Below are positions 44,627 through 57,265 of a stretch of 64,000 nt of DNA, piece after piece. Source of the stretch: Haberlea rhodopensis. Its lineage: Eukaryota; Streptophyta; Magnoliopsida; Lamiales; Gesneriaceae. Within the stretch, counting starts at the first letter, position 1, and every line of letters starts with the position of its first letter. A model generated the notes under the pieces. That model was not told the origin of the DNA and searched no databases. It saw only the letters and a list, made by a program, of their open reading frames with translations. The translations under genes were made by a program, and so were the position numbers. The stretch lies in the NCBI GenBank assembly GCA_907163345.1, contig CAJQUN010000007.1, positions 6,834,582 through 6,898,581 on the forward strand, given 5' to 3'.

Positions 44627-45240
44627 GTAACTCGGCTATGGTAATTGATTACCACAAATAGGACCAAACATGGTAGCTCGGCCATAATAATTAATTGCCC
44701 CAATGGCAAAATAAAAACAGATAGGATCAAGCATGTAGCAGCTCGGCTAAGTTTTAATTAATTAATTACCACGTAATGGTAAAGTAAAAACAGATAGGAC
44801 CAAGCACGTATCAGCTCAGCTATATTTTGGTTAATTACCACGTAATGGTAAAGGAAAAACAGATAGAACCAAGCACGTATTAGCTCGGCTATATTTTAAT
44901 TAATTACCACGTAATGGTAAAGTAAAAACAGATAGGACCAAACACATATTAGCTCGACTATGTTTTAATTATTTACCATGTAATGGTAAAGTAAAAACAG
45001 ATAGGACCAAGAACGTTTCAGCTCGGCTATATTTTAATTAATTACCACGTAATGGTAAAGTAGAAACAGAGACCAAGCACGTGTCAACTCGGCTATGTTT
45101 TAATTAATTACCACGTAATGGTAAAGTAAAAACAGATAGGACCAAGCATGTGTGAGCTCGGCTATATTTAGTTAATTACCACGTAATGGTAAAGTAAAAA
45201 CAGATAGGACAAAGCACGTATAAGCTCGGCTATGATCAGG
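44627..45240. repeat. Tandem array of ~68-bp units
   Basis: About nine units, each with CTCGGCTATRTTTTAATTAA, TTACCACGTAATGGTAAAG, and AACAGATAGGACCAAGCAC. The left units are more divergent and the central ones nearly uniform. Arrays of this kind after pol are frequent in Tat elements and can seed satellite DNA. Confidence 0.95.
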
Positions 45241-45460
45241 TGAAAAACCATTGAGCCTGGCGTAATAGGTTTGAGGTGAGCTCATCGTAAATGTGCTCCC
45301 GAAGTCGGGTGAAAACCCTTGAGCCTGGCGTAACCAGGGCTGAGGTGAAATCGCCGTAAACGTGCCGAGGTCGGGTGAAAACCCTTGAGCCTGGCGTAAC
45401 TAGGGCTCAGGTTAGCTCGTCGTAAACGTGCTCCTGAGATCGGGTGAAAACCATTGCTTT
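45236..45460. repeat. Second tandem array, ~67-bp units
   Basis: About 3.3 units with GTCGGGTGAAAACCCTTGAG, CCTGGCGTAAC and GTAAACGTGC. It directly follows the first array but has an unrelated unit. Confidence 0.9.
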
Positions 45461-45679
45461 AATTATGTAGACCACACTTTGTAGAAAAATTCTCAAACTT
45501 GTACTGAAATAATGAAAGAGTAAACATCCAAAAAACACAATCTTTGCAACAAGTGAAAACTAAAAGAGGTGAACTAAGAATAATATTTTCGGAGGTGATA
45601 TGCATTCCAAGGCCTCTTTAATGTGTTCCCATCAGGGCCTTCTAGGTAATAAGATCCCGAACTTAGCTTTTCCACAATC

Positions 45680-46639
45680 TTAAAGGGACCATCGCACTTG
45701 GGATCTAGCTTGCTCACTTACACCTCTTGCACCTTCCTCAGTACTAGGTCGCGACCTGGAAGTTTTATGAATAACTCGTCGGTTATACATTCGTGCAATG
45801 CGGATACGATAGGCTTCCATTCTGATGGCGGCAATTTCCCTTCTTTCTTCAATTAAATCAATATCAGCAGCTCTTCTCTCAATGTTTTGCTCATCATTGA
45901 AATGTAATATTGATGATTCTGCTCCAATTTTAGCTGGGAGCACCGCCACATTTTCATAGACCATACTTAATGGTGTTTCACCTGTTCCCATCCTTGGTGT
46001 AATTCGATAGGACCATATGATGTTGGGTAGTTCTTCCACCCAATTTCATTTTGTTTTCCCCAGCCTAACTTTAATGCTCTGTAAGAGACCTATTGGTGAC
46101 CTATACCTGACCATTGCTTTGAGGATAAGCAACAGAAGTAAAGGCCTGGTGAATCTTTAACTCTTCACATCATGCCCAGAGTAGAGCCCCCTGGAATTAT
46201 CTTTCATTATCAGAGATGATCTTCCTCGGGACACCATATCGGCAGATAATGTTTTTACAGATGAAGTTGAAGACCTCTTTCTCAGTGATTATGGTTAATG
46301 GTTCAGCTCAACCCACTTCGAGAAATAATCAATAGCCACAATTAAAAATCACTTCTGAGCTCTACCTGTTGGAAAGGATCCTACTATATCAATGCCCCAC
46401 TAATCAAACGCGCATGCTGCCACAATTGCTTTCATCATCATGGTTGGCTGATGCTGAACTCTAGAGTGTCTCTGACAACTATCACAAGATATAACCATAG
46501 TTGTAGAGTCCTTCTGAATTGTAGGCCAAAAATATCCAGCGAGGAGAACCTTCTTTGCTAGGAAATATGCTCCTAGATGATTTCTACAACATCCCTCATT
46601 GATTTCTCTCAATACATAATATGATTCTTTCGGTCCCAA
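45680..46639 (-). pseudogene. Tat integrase, broken
   Basis: On the minus strand the zinc-binding part (46639-46400) has EGCCRNHLGAYFLAKKVLLAGYFWPT and CDSCQRHSRVQ. The catalytic core (about 46390-46040) is only partly readable because of stops. The C-terminal part (46039-45680) has LPNIIWSYRITPRMGTGETP, a typical integrase-core end. The piece ends near 45680. Confidence 0.85.
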
Positions 46640-46654
46640 ACAGCGCAGGAGTGG

Positions 46655-47201
46655 TCAAGCAAAAGACCTTTTGTACAAGATTCCTTCAACGAGTATGAAC
46701 CTCTGACTCCTCTGCTTGAGTCTGTAGGCTTTTTGGGGATCACTCGGGAGCTTAGCATTGGTAAGATAGTCTAAGAAATCTGCTTTCCAATCATTTTCTT
46801 CAAGAGATTCAGATGGGTCATCTTGACTATGGGTTAATTCAACTTGAAACACCACATCTTTGTTTTGCCAAGTGCGAAGAGCACTAGCCATTCTTGCCAA
46901 GCTGTCAGCTTTTCTATTCTTTTCTCTTGGGATCTGCTTGAACATTACTTCTAGAAATCCCGATTTGATTTTTTCTATGGTACTTGCGTATTGAAATAAC
47001 TTCTCATTCTTAACCTCATATACCACACATCTGTTGAGCTACTAGATGAGAATGAGAGAAGACATGTATGCGCTTAGCTCCAACATTTCGAGCAGCCCTC
47101 AATCCGGTTAATACTGCCTCATATTCTGCTTCATTGTTGGAGGCGCGAAAGTTTAATCGTACTGCCAGCTGGACCTCATCTCCACTGGGAGATACTAGCA
47201 C
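46655..47201 (-). pseudogene. Second RNase H-type domain of Tat element
   Basis: On the minus strand: FRASNNEAEYEAVLTGLRAA (catalytic Glu region), IHVFSHSHLVAQQ (normally a D-S motif), then FKQIPREKNRKADSLARMAS with the last Asp. Tat elements carry this extra RNase H, similar to plant and archaeal type, between the gypsy RNase H and integrase. A frame change near 47020 and the lost Asp (FSHS for SDS) show decay. Confidence 0.85.
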
Positions 47202-47374
47202 AACCCCAATTCCACTTCTCTAATTACAAGAGGAAGCATCAACAAATGCCTTCCATAACTCCTCTTTCTCGGGATGCATAGTTTCCGCAATGAAATCTGC
47301 CAAAGCCTGAGCTTTGATAGCTGTACGTGGCTCATATTGTATGTCATACTCTCCTAGCTCGGTTGTACATTTGA

Positions 47375-48520
47375 CTAGTCGTCCAGAGACATCTGCACGA
47401 CTAAGTATTTTCCCAGAGAGCTATTTGTTAACACCTTTATAGGATGTGATAGGAAATAAGGCCTGACTCGCCTAGCTGTCATAATCAGCATTAAGGGCAA
47501 CTTTTCAATCTCTGAATACCTCAGCTCAACACATTTTAAGGCATGAGATAAGTAATAGATAGGTTGCCGATCTGTTTGCATTTCTTTCACTAGAACCGAG
47601 TCGATTTCCTCCTCAATCGCTGATAAGTAAATAAATAATCGCTCCGCAAGTACAGGCTTAGCTAGTATAGAGAGATCGGCCAGGTATTTTTTCAACTCTT
47701 TGAATCCTTCCTCACATTTCTCATTCCATTCAAACTTATCTGCTTTCTGGAGTATCTTGAAAAAGGGGAGACTTCTATGAGGTGATCTAGAGATGAATCG
47801 TGATAAAGCCACGATTTTTCCTTTTAGATGTTGTACCTCCTGAAGGTTCTTTGGAGGAGACATCTCACAGATAGCTTTGACTTTTTCTAGATTAGCTTCA
47901 ATACACTTCTCTGTCACCATGTAGCCCAGGAACTTTCCACAACACACATTTCTGGGATTTAACTTTAACACATAAGACCTGAGAGTGGAGAAATTCTCAG
48001 ACAGGTCAGCTATGAGGTTGATGTCACTTTTTTGATTTTACAAGAATATCATCTACATATACTTCAACATTTCGGCCTAACTGTTCATCAATCGCTGATA
48101 GGTATCCCCTGCAGTTTTTAGCCCGAAGGGCATAACAACATAACAGAACGTTACATCTGAAGTGACAAAACTCACCATATCTTGATCTTTCTCAGCCAAA
48201 GAGATTTGATGATACCCTTGATAGGCGTCAATTAAACATAAGTACTGATGTCCTGAAGTTGAATCCATCAGCTGGTTGATTCTTGGTAACGGGTAGCAAT
48301 CTTTTGAGCATGCCTTATTGAGGTCTCGAAAGTCTATGCACATCCTCCACTTTCCCGAACTCTTGGGTACAAGGACCACATTTGAGAGCCACATTGGAAA
48401 TTGAACTTCTCGAATATGACATGCCCGAAGGAGTTTCTCCACTTGATCTCTTATCACTTTATCTTTCGGGTCCAAAGTGCCTTTTCTTTTGTTTGACATG
48501 TCGGGCTCCTGGAAGCACAT
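47375..48520 (-). pseudogene. Tat reverse transcriptase and RNase H, broken
   Basis: On the minus strand the first piece (48520-48077) holds LRACHIREVQFPMWLSNVVL, WRMCIDFRDLNKACSKDCYP, IDAYQGYHQI and MPFGLKTAGDTYQRLM. The catalytic YVDD region follows a break near 48076 (YVDDILVKS-like, here VYVDDILVKSKK in a shifted frame). The second piece (47971-47375) has FLGYMVTEKCIEANLEKVKA, LSRFISRSPHRSLPFFKIL and YYLSHALKCVELRYSEIEKL. These are Tat-specific polymerase motifs. Confidence 0.88.
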
Positions 48521-48770
48521 TTAACCGATGTTCTAGGATGTCGGGGATGATTCCACTCAGATCATGAGTTCTTCTGGCAAAGATATCCTCATTCCTGATC
48601 ACACATGAGATGAGTTCTACTCTTATATTTGTCTCCAAATCCCTGGCTATTTTTACTTTCTTATCCGCCTAGCCGAGCACGACTATTTCTGGCTCTTCAT
48701 CTAGGCTGTTTGGGACACCTCTATCAATGAGAATAGCGTACCCGATTTTTTCAATACGATCGACCTCTTG

Positions 48771-49136
48771 TCAAGCTCGTTTTCCATCTTCTTTTACCTC
48801 GTCTACATAACATCGGCGGGCTGTTTTCTGATCACCGCACAGAGCTCCAACCTCTTTGCCCACGGGGAATTTGAGTTTCTGATGGTAGGTAGAAGCTACT
48901 GCTTTGAAGTCCTTCATAGCAGGTCGGCATATGATGTCATTATATGAGGAAGGAGCCTCAACCTCATTGAAATTAACCATTTTCGTTATGCGTGACATCC
49001 CATGACCAAGAGATAAGTGCAGGGTGATCTGTCCAAGAGGTTGAATTGCATGTCCAGTGAACCTATATAAATGAGTTGTAATATGTTCAAACTTTGGCCT
49101 CTCTATCTGCATATTTTCTAAAGTGTCTTTGAACAA
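48771..49136 (-). pseudogene. Tat protease region, partial
   Basis: On the minus strand, LYRFTGHAIQPLGQITLHL and FNEVEAPSSYNDIICRPAMK (normally YNAILGRP) are the flap-side half of the Tat aspartic protease. The catalytic DTSS motif (about 49160, VDTESSTM-like) is in another frame. Confidence 0.8.
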
Positions 49137-49515
49137 AACATTGTTGAGCTCTCAGTATCAACGAAGATCCTTGCGACGTCATAGTTTGATATGGTTACAG
49201 TGACCACTAGAGCATCATTATGCGATGTTACAACACCCTTCAGATCATCAGGACCAAAGCTTATGATAGGTTCATCTCTTTGAATTACCTCTTACGCAAC
49301 TTCGAAACTTTTCAACCTCCTGCCATGACTCTTTCGAGCTCTGCGGAGTATCCGTCAGTGGATCCTCCCCGAGATTATATTGGTAGTTATTCTCCACCTG
49401 CTCGACCCTTCTTCTTTGGTTATCTGTTTCTCTATGAGGAATTTCCCTCTCGTGGGATCTAGCTCGGCCATCACGTGGCGCTTTCTCTCTTCTGTTACCC
49501 CGGTATCGACTTCTG

Positions 49516-50797
49516 TCATAGTTTTGATAAGGTTCTCGGGTCTTTGTTAGAAGAATTTTTTTTAGAATCCCTTCTAATGATTCGTTCTACCTCATCTTCA
49601 AGCTTCTGACATTCATTAGTTATATGGTCGTATTCTCTATGGAATCCACGGTATTTATCAGATGGAGGCAGATGAGGACCCTTCTCCGACTTCCTTGGTC
49701 TTTCCAGTTTATTTTTAGCATCACAGATTTCCATAACTCTTTCCAATCTCATGGACAGAGGTGTGCGAGAAGTAAATTGACTTTTAGGTCGACTAATCTC
49801 ATCAGCCCTATCAGCAGATCTTTTCTTGCTTACATCTTTCTCTTTCTTTTCTGATGGCCTTAGATCAACCCTTTTCTGTCTCTGAGCATCTTTGAGATTG
49901 ATATATTTCTCAGTTCGACCCAGAAGCTCATCATAACTACGAGGAGGCTTCTTTATTAGTGACTTAAAAAACTCCCCAGCTCTAAGCCCTTGTGTGAAGG
50001 TATTAATAAGGACATCTATTGTTGCATCAGGAACTTCTAAGGCCGCCCCATTGAAGTGTTTTATGAACTCTCAAGGACTCCTGTTCATTATGTTTAGTAG
50101 TGAACAAACTCAGAGAAGTTTTCGGATACCTTTTGCTACTAGAGAACTAGTTCAGAAAGGCTGAAGTGAATTCCTCGAAGCAACGAACTGTGTCTGGTTT
50201 AAGAAAATTAAAGCACTGTTGTGCCGGTCTTACCAGAGTGGTAAGGAAGGTGTTCCTCCGGGTCTGCGCTTTCGTCATAGTCGCCCATTGCAGGTTGTTT
50301 GAAATTTGGTGGGAGCTTCTCTTCTAAAATAGCTTGTGAGAAGGGGCTTTCTCTCCTAGCCATTGGAGGTCGGTAAGCTAGATGTTGACCCAATCACCTT
50401 ATCTCTCCCCATACAGCTTCCATTGGATCTAACAGTGGAGGCTCCACTCGCGTGTTTGCACCATCACCTATAGGCCTATTAGGTTCAGGTGCTCCGGTTG
50501 AACAGGCGGTGGTGCTTGATTGGATTGTGGAGGGGGTGGAGCCTTGTTAGGTTCGGGAGGTGGTGGAGCCTGGTTAAGTTCCGAAGGTGGTGGAGCTTGG
50601 TGTTGGAAGAAAGTATTCTGCATGGTTCGATTGATGAACTGTGCCATCTGATCCATAGTCGGATCTCTCACATTCCTGACAGGAGGGGGTGGTTGATCTT
50701 CATGCTGTGGAGGGACATCATTATTTTCATTTTCGGAAATTCCTCTTCCACCAACGTTTCTCCTTCCTCCACGCCCACGTCCCCGTCTTCCAGCCAT
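49516..50797 (-). pseudogene. Tat gag, broken
   Basis: On the minus strand the ATG at 50797 opens MAGRRGRGRGGRRNVGGRG, a basic N-terminus, followed by a Pro-rich stretch with tandem NQAPPPPEPNKAPPPPQSN-type units (about 50475-50620). The capsid region (50393-49850) is scattered over frames. The end (49752-49516) reads CDAKNKLERPRK, then CDHI-like YDHITNECQKLEDEVERI, the spacer usual before protease. Several frame breaks are present. Confidence 0.85.
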
Positions 50798-50820
50798 ATC
50801 TACGTTTAGAACTCAAGTTT

Positions 50821-50836
50821 CCCACAGACGGCGCCA
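50821..50836 (-). other. Tat primer binding site
   Basis: On the minus strand TGGCGCCGTCTGTGGG, the primer site widespread in Ogre/Retand-type elements and assigned to tRNA-Arg. It lies 2 bp from the LTR end at 50839. Confidence 0.8.
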
Positions 50837-50838
50837 CT

Positions 50839-51306
50839 TGATATCACCAAAAAGTGGGATTACCTTCTGATATCAACAGTAGGTGAGCAATACCTCCCCG
50901 TTTCTTCAATTAAAATAGTAACGTCAATATTGCTTAGAATCCTCACTTGGAATCACGAAATAAACGTAAGAAAGGGGCCGAAAGTTTTTCCGACGGGTCC
51001 CCTCCGACGCTCAAGTCGGGCGAGAAGATACGAGGAAGTATATACTTGTAAAGTAAGTTAAAGAATTATGAATGAATGAATTGGTGCCCAAACCTGGTAT
51101 TTATCGACGGAGAAGTAAGAGTTACCATGTAGCAAGGACTCCTTCCATGTTTATCCGAATCTTATCTGGATATGCTAAATTCTTGTGAATACAATCAAAT
51201 CCCAGATATTACTTCGCTGATCACGGACTTGCCTAGTTTAGGGAACACAGTTCCCTTGTTGTGCCAACATGTTAAGCAGGGAATGAGAAGAGCTCGGCCA
51301 ATGTCC
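50839..51306 (-). mobile_element. Tat 5' LTR, truncated
   Basis: It aligns with the 3' LTR over about 440 bp, then carries a 27-bp stretch (GTTGTGCCAACATGTTAAGC and more) not in the other LTR, and stops after GCTCGGCCAATG near 51290-51306. The outer ~170 bp are lost. Confidence 0.8.
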
Positions 51307-51522
51307 AACATAAAAAGAACATCTAAAAAACAGCAAGTGATGTCCTAAAATCATAGAAAAATATTTTTAAAAATATGAAATGATCAGCGTATTTTATAAT
51401 TTATGATAAATTAAATATATTTATATATAATATTAAGATAAGTACACATCAAGGCATGAGATAATTCAACTACATGCCTCCAAGTCATCCATTTTACTTT
51501 TTCTTCTAATTAAAATTTTACC

Positions 51523-51560
<38 letters not shown>

Positions 51561-52509
51561 CACTTATACTGTTATTTTATTCTAGTCTTGTACGATTCTT
51601 GTACCTACAGAATTTCAACTCGTTCCCCATTATCTCCATACATAATTAGGGATAATATATACATGATTTATGGTACGAGGACCTTATAATGTTTTGGTCA
51701 TCTATATTATCAAATTTTCGTGTAAATCGACATTTTTACTTATTTTGTAAATTTAGTCTTTCTTTTTTATGTAGCGCTATCATATTTAAATTTTATATCA
51801 AAATTCATCATCTATTTTGGATATCAAGAGAAATAAAAATTGAAAACCATAAATGAAAACAAATATATATTTGTTCACTTTACAAATACTTAAATTTTTA
51901 TCTAAATAATCTTCTCAATTGATTGAAATTTTAGGAAACAAATTACAGTTTTAGTTTCTTTATATTTGTTTTCTTTATGATATTGGTCATATAATTGTCA
52001 AATTTCAGTTTTAATCTGCAATCTTTACATGGTTTGCATTTTAATCCTTTTTCAATATACATACGTGTGCATAAATTAATTTTTGGATGTCAAATGATCA
52101 TTTTGTAAGTTCATGGATTTTGCTCCTTTCAAGGAAGCAATGAGCTTAGAAGTAATATACAAATATATGGAGTTCAAATAGATTAATATGGATATTCTGA
52201 TCAAAAGAATCTCTTAGAGAATACTGACACATGTGCACACCTGACTTGATTATTTTATCTCAATCCATTAAAATTAAATACTTAATTGTTGTTGCTATAA
52301 ATAATCATTAGGTAAAAAGTTTAATATTAACTTCAAAGATGATTTTTCATAATATTTGTTTATATTAGAATAATTATTTAAGTAGGATATTTTTTTCTTA
52401 TTTTATTGTGTTTTGTAATTTTTTTTTTATTTTCTAGATTAAAGGTGATTTTATCATTTAATGATTCCATCATGACACTAATGTTGTTACTGTATCCTTC
52501 TCTATATAT
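51307..52509. other. AT-rich intergenic
   Basis: No gene or recognised element. An (AT)n microsatellite occupies about 51523-51557. Confidence 0.6.
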
Positions 52510-53093
52510 ACATGATAGTTTGATATTTTTTTCCTAATGAAATAGACACTTATTTGTCTTTACCTTTCTTTGTCCCCAAACATTTCCATCTTCATACGAA
52601 AATTAATACAATCCTCCAATAAAATAGGTTGCTTAAACAATCAACCAACCCGTCACATCAATATATGGACGACCTATATATACGTATAACTTGGAGTATT
52701 ACATACGACTTGGTTTCTTTATGTTTTTTTTATCGAACAAAAAGTTTATTCGATAAAAATATAAGGGGTACTCTAACCCGAATTACAATACCAAATACAA
52801 GAAGAAGAAAAATAATTAACTTTTTCGGAAACAACACGAAAAAGATTTCCCGGATGCTAAACCAAATTACAATTGAAAAATAATTCTAACAGGTTTAAGA
52901 TAGCAATCTAAATGGAAAAATGAGTGTTGTTCATTTTAACAGGATTAAGATATAATCTAAATGGAAAAAAACAAAAAATACTTGATTTATTCCACCTTAA
53001 TTATTCAACCCCACCTTTTAACTGATTGACGACTAGAAAGTACAGCTAGCTATTGATTTAATTATTATTTATGTGGGTCCTTTACCGTTGTTA

Positions 53094-53744
53094 GGTAGTG
53101 GTGAACACAAAAGAATAACAAAGAATAGCGAGTAGAGCGTTTATCATTGAATAAAAGATCTGATCATGAATATAATTATTTGGGCACACAAATACTCGAT
53201 TACTAGTATCCAGAGAGCTTAAATGCCTAACTGTGGGATATGTTGTCTACACGGAAGAAGATAGATGAGTTAATTGTTGAGCAACAATAAGGTAGTAAGG
53301 AGTTTCAGCGAAACAGAGAAGTTTTTTAAAGTGTGTTTGTACAAATGGTTTATATAAATCAAAGTTTTTTAGTGAAATCCTTCCATACGGTGGAAGAAGG
53401 GAGGCATATAATGATTATACAACCATCGAACTTCCAGAAAAAAGTATGCGTGCTTTTTACTTTTATGCCCGTTAAAACTTGTTTTTTTACTCTGGTTATT
53501 TTACCTTGTTTGATCAGTTACATAATAGGTTAGTTCGATAGTTTTTTTGTTTGGTTTCTTAAACCAATCTCGATCTATTCTCTCGGTGCAATCAATTTAA
53601 GAACCGGAGCTATTGTAGATCAGCTTTGATGGGATCAGCACGATCAAGTGATCAATCACCTGAATCATTTCAGCTTGTGGGTTCAGAGTAGCAAACTCGG
53701 CCTAAAACAACAGACTATGACCCCCATATCGATCATCATCCGTT
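53094..53744. mobile_element. 650-bp insertion, LTR-like
   Basis: Absent from the second duplicon, where GTGGGACTTACTATTGTTGTCCC runs through. CCGTTGTT occurs on both sides (about 53085-53092 and 53737-53744), consistent with an 8-bp target duplication. The interior shares a block with 455-515. No inverted ends were seen, so the class is uncertain. Confidence 0.55.
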
Positions 53745-53802
53745 GTTGTCCATAGCTAGCTCAAACATTATTGTAAAATAATAATAATATTATTGTTATT
53801 AT

Positions 53803-55229
53803 GGATAATTACACATATACCCCTCGATTTTGATACAATTACAGAAACCTTCCCTATAGTTTGAAAAATTATATAAACATCTTATCAAGTTAGGTTAAAC
53901 ATTATAGACAAATTCTGCCATTAAAAAAATAGACGACCGTTACTTAAACCACCCCTAATTTTTAATGAAAACCCCATTTTGCCCCTGGTCAACTTTGATC
54001 TCTATTTTGACCCAAATTTTCAGGGGGTGCCTTCATAATTACGATATTTTGCAGGGGATATGATCATAACGAAACTATTATTCTATATTTCGAATTGTTT
54101 ATTTCAAATACAATTGTTACATACTCAAACCTTTTTTATTTTTCTTATAATTTAATTTTTTTTATCATTTTTTATTCAATCTTGTAAAATATCAATGCAT
54201 ACCATAAAAAATTCAAAATTTATATATATACAACATTTAAAACTTTTATGAGAAATAACAAGATTTTGGAATATTTTAAATTAAATCAAATATAAAGTCA
54301 AATTAAAGAATAATATGTTTAATTTCTATTTTCCAAATAGACGTCAATAAATATTGGTTTACCAACACATATCGTAAAAAACTTGATAATATATCATCAT
54401 CGTACTTTCAATAAATGATTTAAAATATAAATAATATATGATTAATAATTTGAGAAACGAGATAAAATTGAAAACACACTACCCAAATATGATTTCAAGT
54501 AAGGGCGAGCATTCGGTCTGAACCGATCGAATTTGTAAAAATCGAACCGACGAATTTGTTTTTCAGTCAACCGAACTGACTGATTTTTACACTTCGAACA
54601 AATCAAATAGATAAAACATCGTTTATCATTAAAGATCATGGCCTAAAACATAAGTAATATCATTTAAATTCAAATAATTATCTACAAGATATTTGTTAAA
54701 CTATTTTAAATAGTTCATAAGCTGTAAACTCTTATTTTAAGATTAAGATAAAATATTTGGATAAACTTATTTTAAATAAGTTAAATATGTTAATGTGTTT
54801 GATATTAAAGATCTTTTTATGATTATAATTACCAAAAAAGGATAAGATACTATAATAATAATACAATTAGTTATTTTAAAAATTATCATTAATATAAAAA
54901 CTAGTTTATAGTTTAAAAATATTTAAAAATAAATTTTGAAATAAATAAAAATAATATGACACCATGAGGGTGTAACTGTCATGTATAATATACTATAAAG
55001 TGTGTTTATGTAATATTTTAATAATTTTATATTACATATACTACAGGAGGTGTATATGTAATGTTTTAAAAAAATTATATTATATACACAAAATGACAAA
55101 AACGTTATTTTGCAAGTTCTGTTAATTTTTTTAACGGCATTACACCAGAGGGGAGGTCTCTGTGGTTTTCCAAAGTCGATGAAAAATTTCTGCAATTAGA
55201 TTAAAGAGGGGATGTAGATGTAATTATCC
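53803..55229. mobile_element. 1.43-kb TIR element
   Basis: Ends GGATAATTACACATATACCCCTC and, on the other strand, GGATAATTACATCTACATCCCCTC form inverted repeats of about 25-45 bp. It is flanked by TTATTAT on both sides, although this is low-complexity sequence. It is absent from the second duplicon. No transposase is visible. Around 54505-54600 a CGAACCGACG/CGGTCTGAACCG-rich patch suggests a further nested hAT relic. Confidence 0.6.
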
Positions 55230-55949
55230 TTATTATTATTAATAAACCTGATAAGATAAGACAACATGTGAATATGTCATTTCTTGAGGTTGTTGCATCT
55301 CTTCTTCATGTGCCGCATGATTTGGGAATGTTGGATCATCATTTTGTTGGGATAATAGGTCCATATCTTGTATTTGCAAATGAAAATATTTAAGTTACTT
55401 AAATTAAAGACTAGAATATAAAGAAAAAAATAATATTTGAGAGCAATAAAATAGTCAAGAGCGATTGAAACATAGCATTAAAACAATTATAAAATTTAAA
55501 TATTTTGAATTGTACAATTACCATCAGATATATTTTAATAAAGCGACAGGTGTTAGATTCTTATAAATAAGAACTTACGTTTCGTTGGCTTTAACACTTT
55601 TAAATGAATTATAAGTTATAGATTATGGATTTTAAAAAATGCCCACAATTAATATGTCTTCCACTATTCTTTTTGAATAAAAAAGAATTGATTTATCATT
55701 GGCACGTCTAAAAAAAACCCCAAATCAATTTTATTTGAAAAATAATAATTTTTAAAATATATCTAAGAAAGCATTTTCTTTTAAATCATTAAATAAATCA
55801 CTCTAAAGTCTCTTAAACTCTTCATAATCACATATAGGATCATAACATTACCTTCAAGACCGGAGAGAGTTCAAGGCATTTCGTGACCGGTGCAACTCGG
55901 ACTGGAACCATGGCCTACCAGAGAAGAACCCAAAAGTCTGCTATAGAGC

Positions 55950-56120
55950 CAGTGGCGGACCTAGTGGGGCACGCTCCACCTTTTTTTTTAATCAAAAAAA
56001 AAAAATCACCCTTATTTTAAAAAAAAAAAATATTTGCAACCAATTTTTTTTTTTAACTTTTAAGTATTATAAAAAAAAAACTCCATCTCTTCCAAAATTA
56101 TTTTTTTGGTTCCGCCCCTG
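55950..56120. mobile_element. 171-bp hAT-type MITE in pseudo-exon 3
   Basis: Begins CAGTGGCGGACCTAG, ends TTCCGCCCCTG, and is flanked by TATAGAGC (55942-55949) and TATAGAGT (56121-56128), an 8-bp target duplication with one change. Removing it joins the pseudo-exon as in the parent gene. The interior is A/T runs. Related ends occur at 39428 and 60693-60850. Confidence 0.8.
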
Positions 56121-56370
56121 TATAGAGTTCGAGAGTTTGTAAAACCCTCATCTCATCAAAACCGTCGAGCAAACCGAAATCAAAATCGAAACTATAAATT
56201 CCATAAAAATAGACAATTAAGTGATCGTTCATTATCAATTACTAAATGGTACCACTAGTCATATGTGAATATCAGACCAAAATGAGGGTATACCTAAAAT
56301 AGAATTTTTTAAAAAGAAATGCAGGGATTAAGAGTTGGAGTTAGCCGACTGTAGGGAAATGTTGTGCCAC

Positions 56371-57215
56371 GATACCAGGATCGATAACATCAGTGTTGTT
56401 TCTAAATATTAATTCGAAAACAATAATTCTCATAGTGTATAACTGAACTATAACTAGTCTTTTATTTCATAAAATAAACATGTATTTACAACTTAAAATT
56501 ATATAAAAAAATTGGTTACATAATTGTTTAAAAAAGAAATACGCCAATGGAAGTTTAACCAAATCAATGGCACCGAAATCTTGAATAGTAATTATAGAAT
56601 CACTATTTCAAAACTGGTATTGTTCTTCATTTTCGATTTCTGTTTCATTTTTATCTAGGTAGGGGATGTAAGGAGTGAAACACTCAGCTAGCGAATGCAA
56701 ATCGTCAATATTTGGCTTGACTAATTGTCGTTTGATCAAAACTCTAGTTATTGACTTGATTGAAGCCCATCACTATCAAGTCATCTTGCTTTATATATAC
56801 TAGAGCTGACATGTTGCGTGCGTAACCTCATTTGGTTATCATTACCCAAAAAAATCTTGTTCCATATTTGAGATTTAAAATAATGGAGATGAAACAAATG
56901 TAAAAAATACTGTAGATAAAATGAATGTGATGGTGTAGGGCATAAAATTTTCGTTGACGATTTTCGACAAAAGTGGGAGTAGTTAAGAGGGAGAAGTGGA
57001 TTTGGGGAGTGAAAAAATACGAAACCAATATTTTTAAAAAAATGGGGATGATCAATACACATGTGTAACAATAAAAATTATTTTAATAGAAGTGTGGAAG
57101 AGTGCATTTTTGGTTTTTGAAAAAAAATTCACCAAAAATAATGTCATATGACATTATCATGCCCTCTTACATTATTTTGCGGAACATATATATACATATA
57201 CATATATATATATGT

Positions 57216-57260
<45 letters not shown>
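56371..57260. other. Spacer between duplicons
   Basis: No gene. An AT-rich interval ending in a TATATACATA microsatellite (about 57187-57260). Confidence 0.6.

Positions 57261-57265
<5 letters not shown>

Larger units (their letters stand above)
41387..51306 (-). mobile_element. Degenerate Tat-lineage gypsy retrotransposon
   Basis: On the minus strand: 5' LTR (51306-50839, truncated), Arg-type primer site, gag, protease, reverse transcriptase, RNase H, a second RNase H-like domain, integrase, two tandem-repeat arrays, an ORF on the opposite strand, polypurine tract, 3' LTR (42010-41387). This order, with an antisense ORF after pol, is that of the Tat (Ogre/Retand/Grande) group. Every domain is broken by stops or frameshifts. 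Confidence 0.9.
52510..56370 (-). pseudogene. Decayed tandem copy of the 3' half of the gene at 57738-61376
   Basis: Matches 57262-58310 in order: TCCTAATGAAATAGACACTT (52532 and 57278), the 3' flank, exon 4-like sequence (about 55370-55250), exon 3-like sequence (56160-55870) and part of intron 2 up to GAGTTGGAGTTAGCCGACTG (56335). Exon 3 lost its AG acceptor (now GG), has a one-base frame change near its start, and is split by a MITE. Exon 4 lost its acceptor (GCAG to GCAA) and its stop codon. It has no exon 1 or 2. It is a partial duplication pseudogene. Confidence 0.85.

Noticed and set aside
44627..45460. Regular repeats resembling a CRISPR array
   Set aside because: Units are contiguous tandem repeats without unique spacers, inside a plant retrotransposon.
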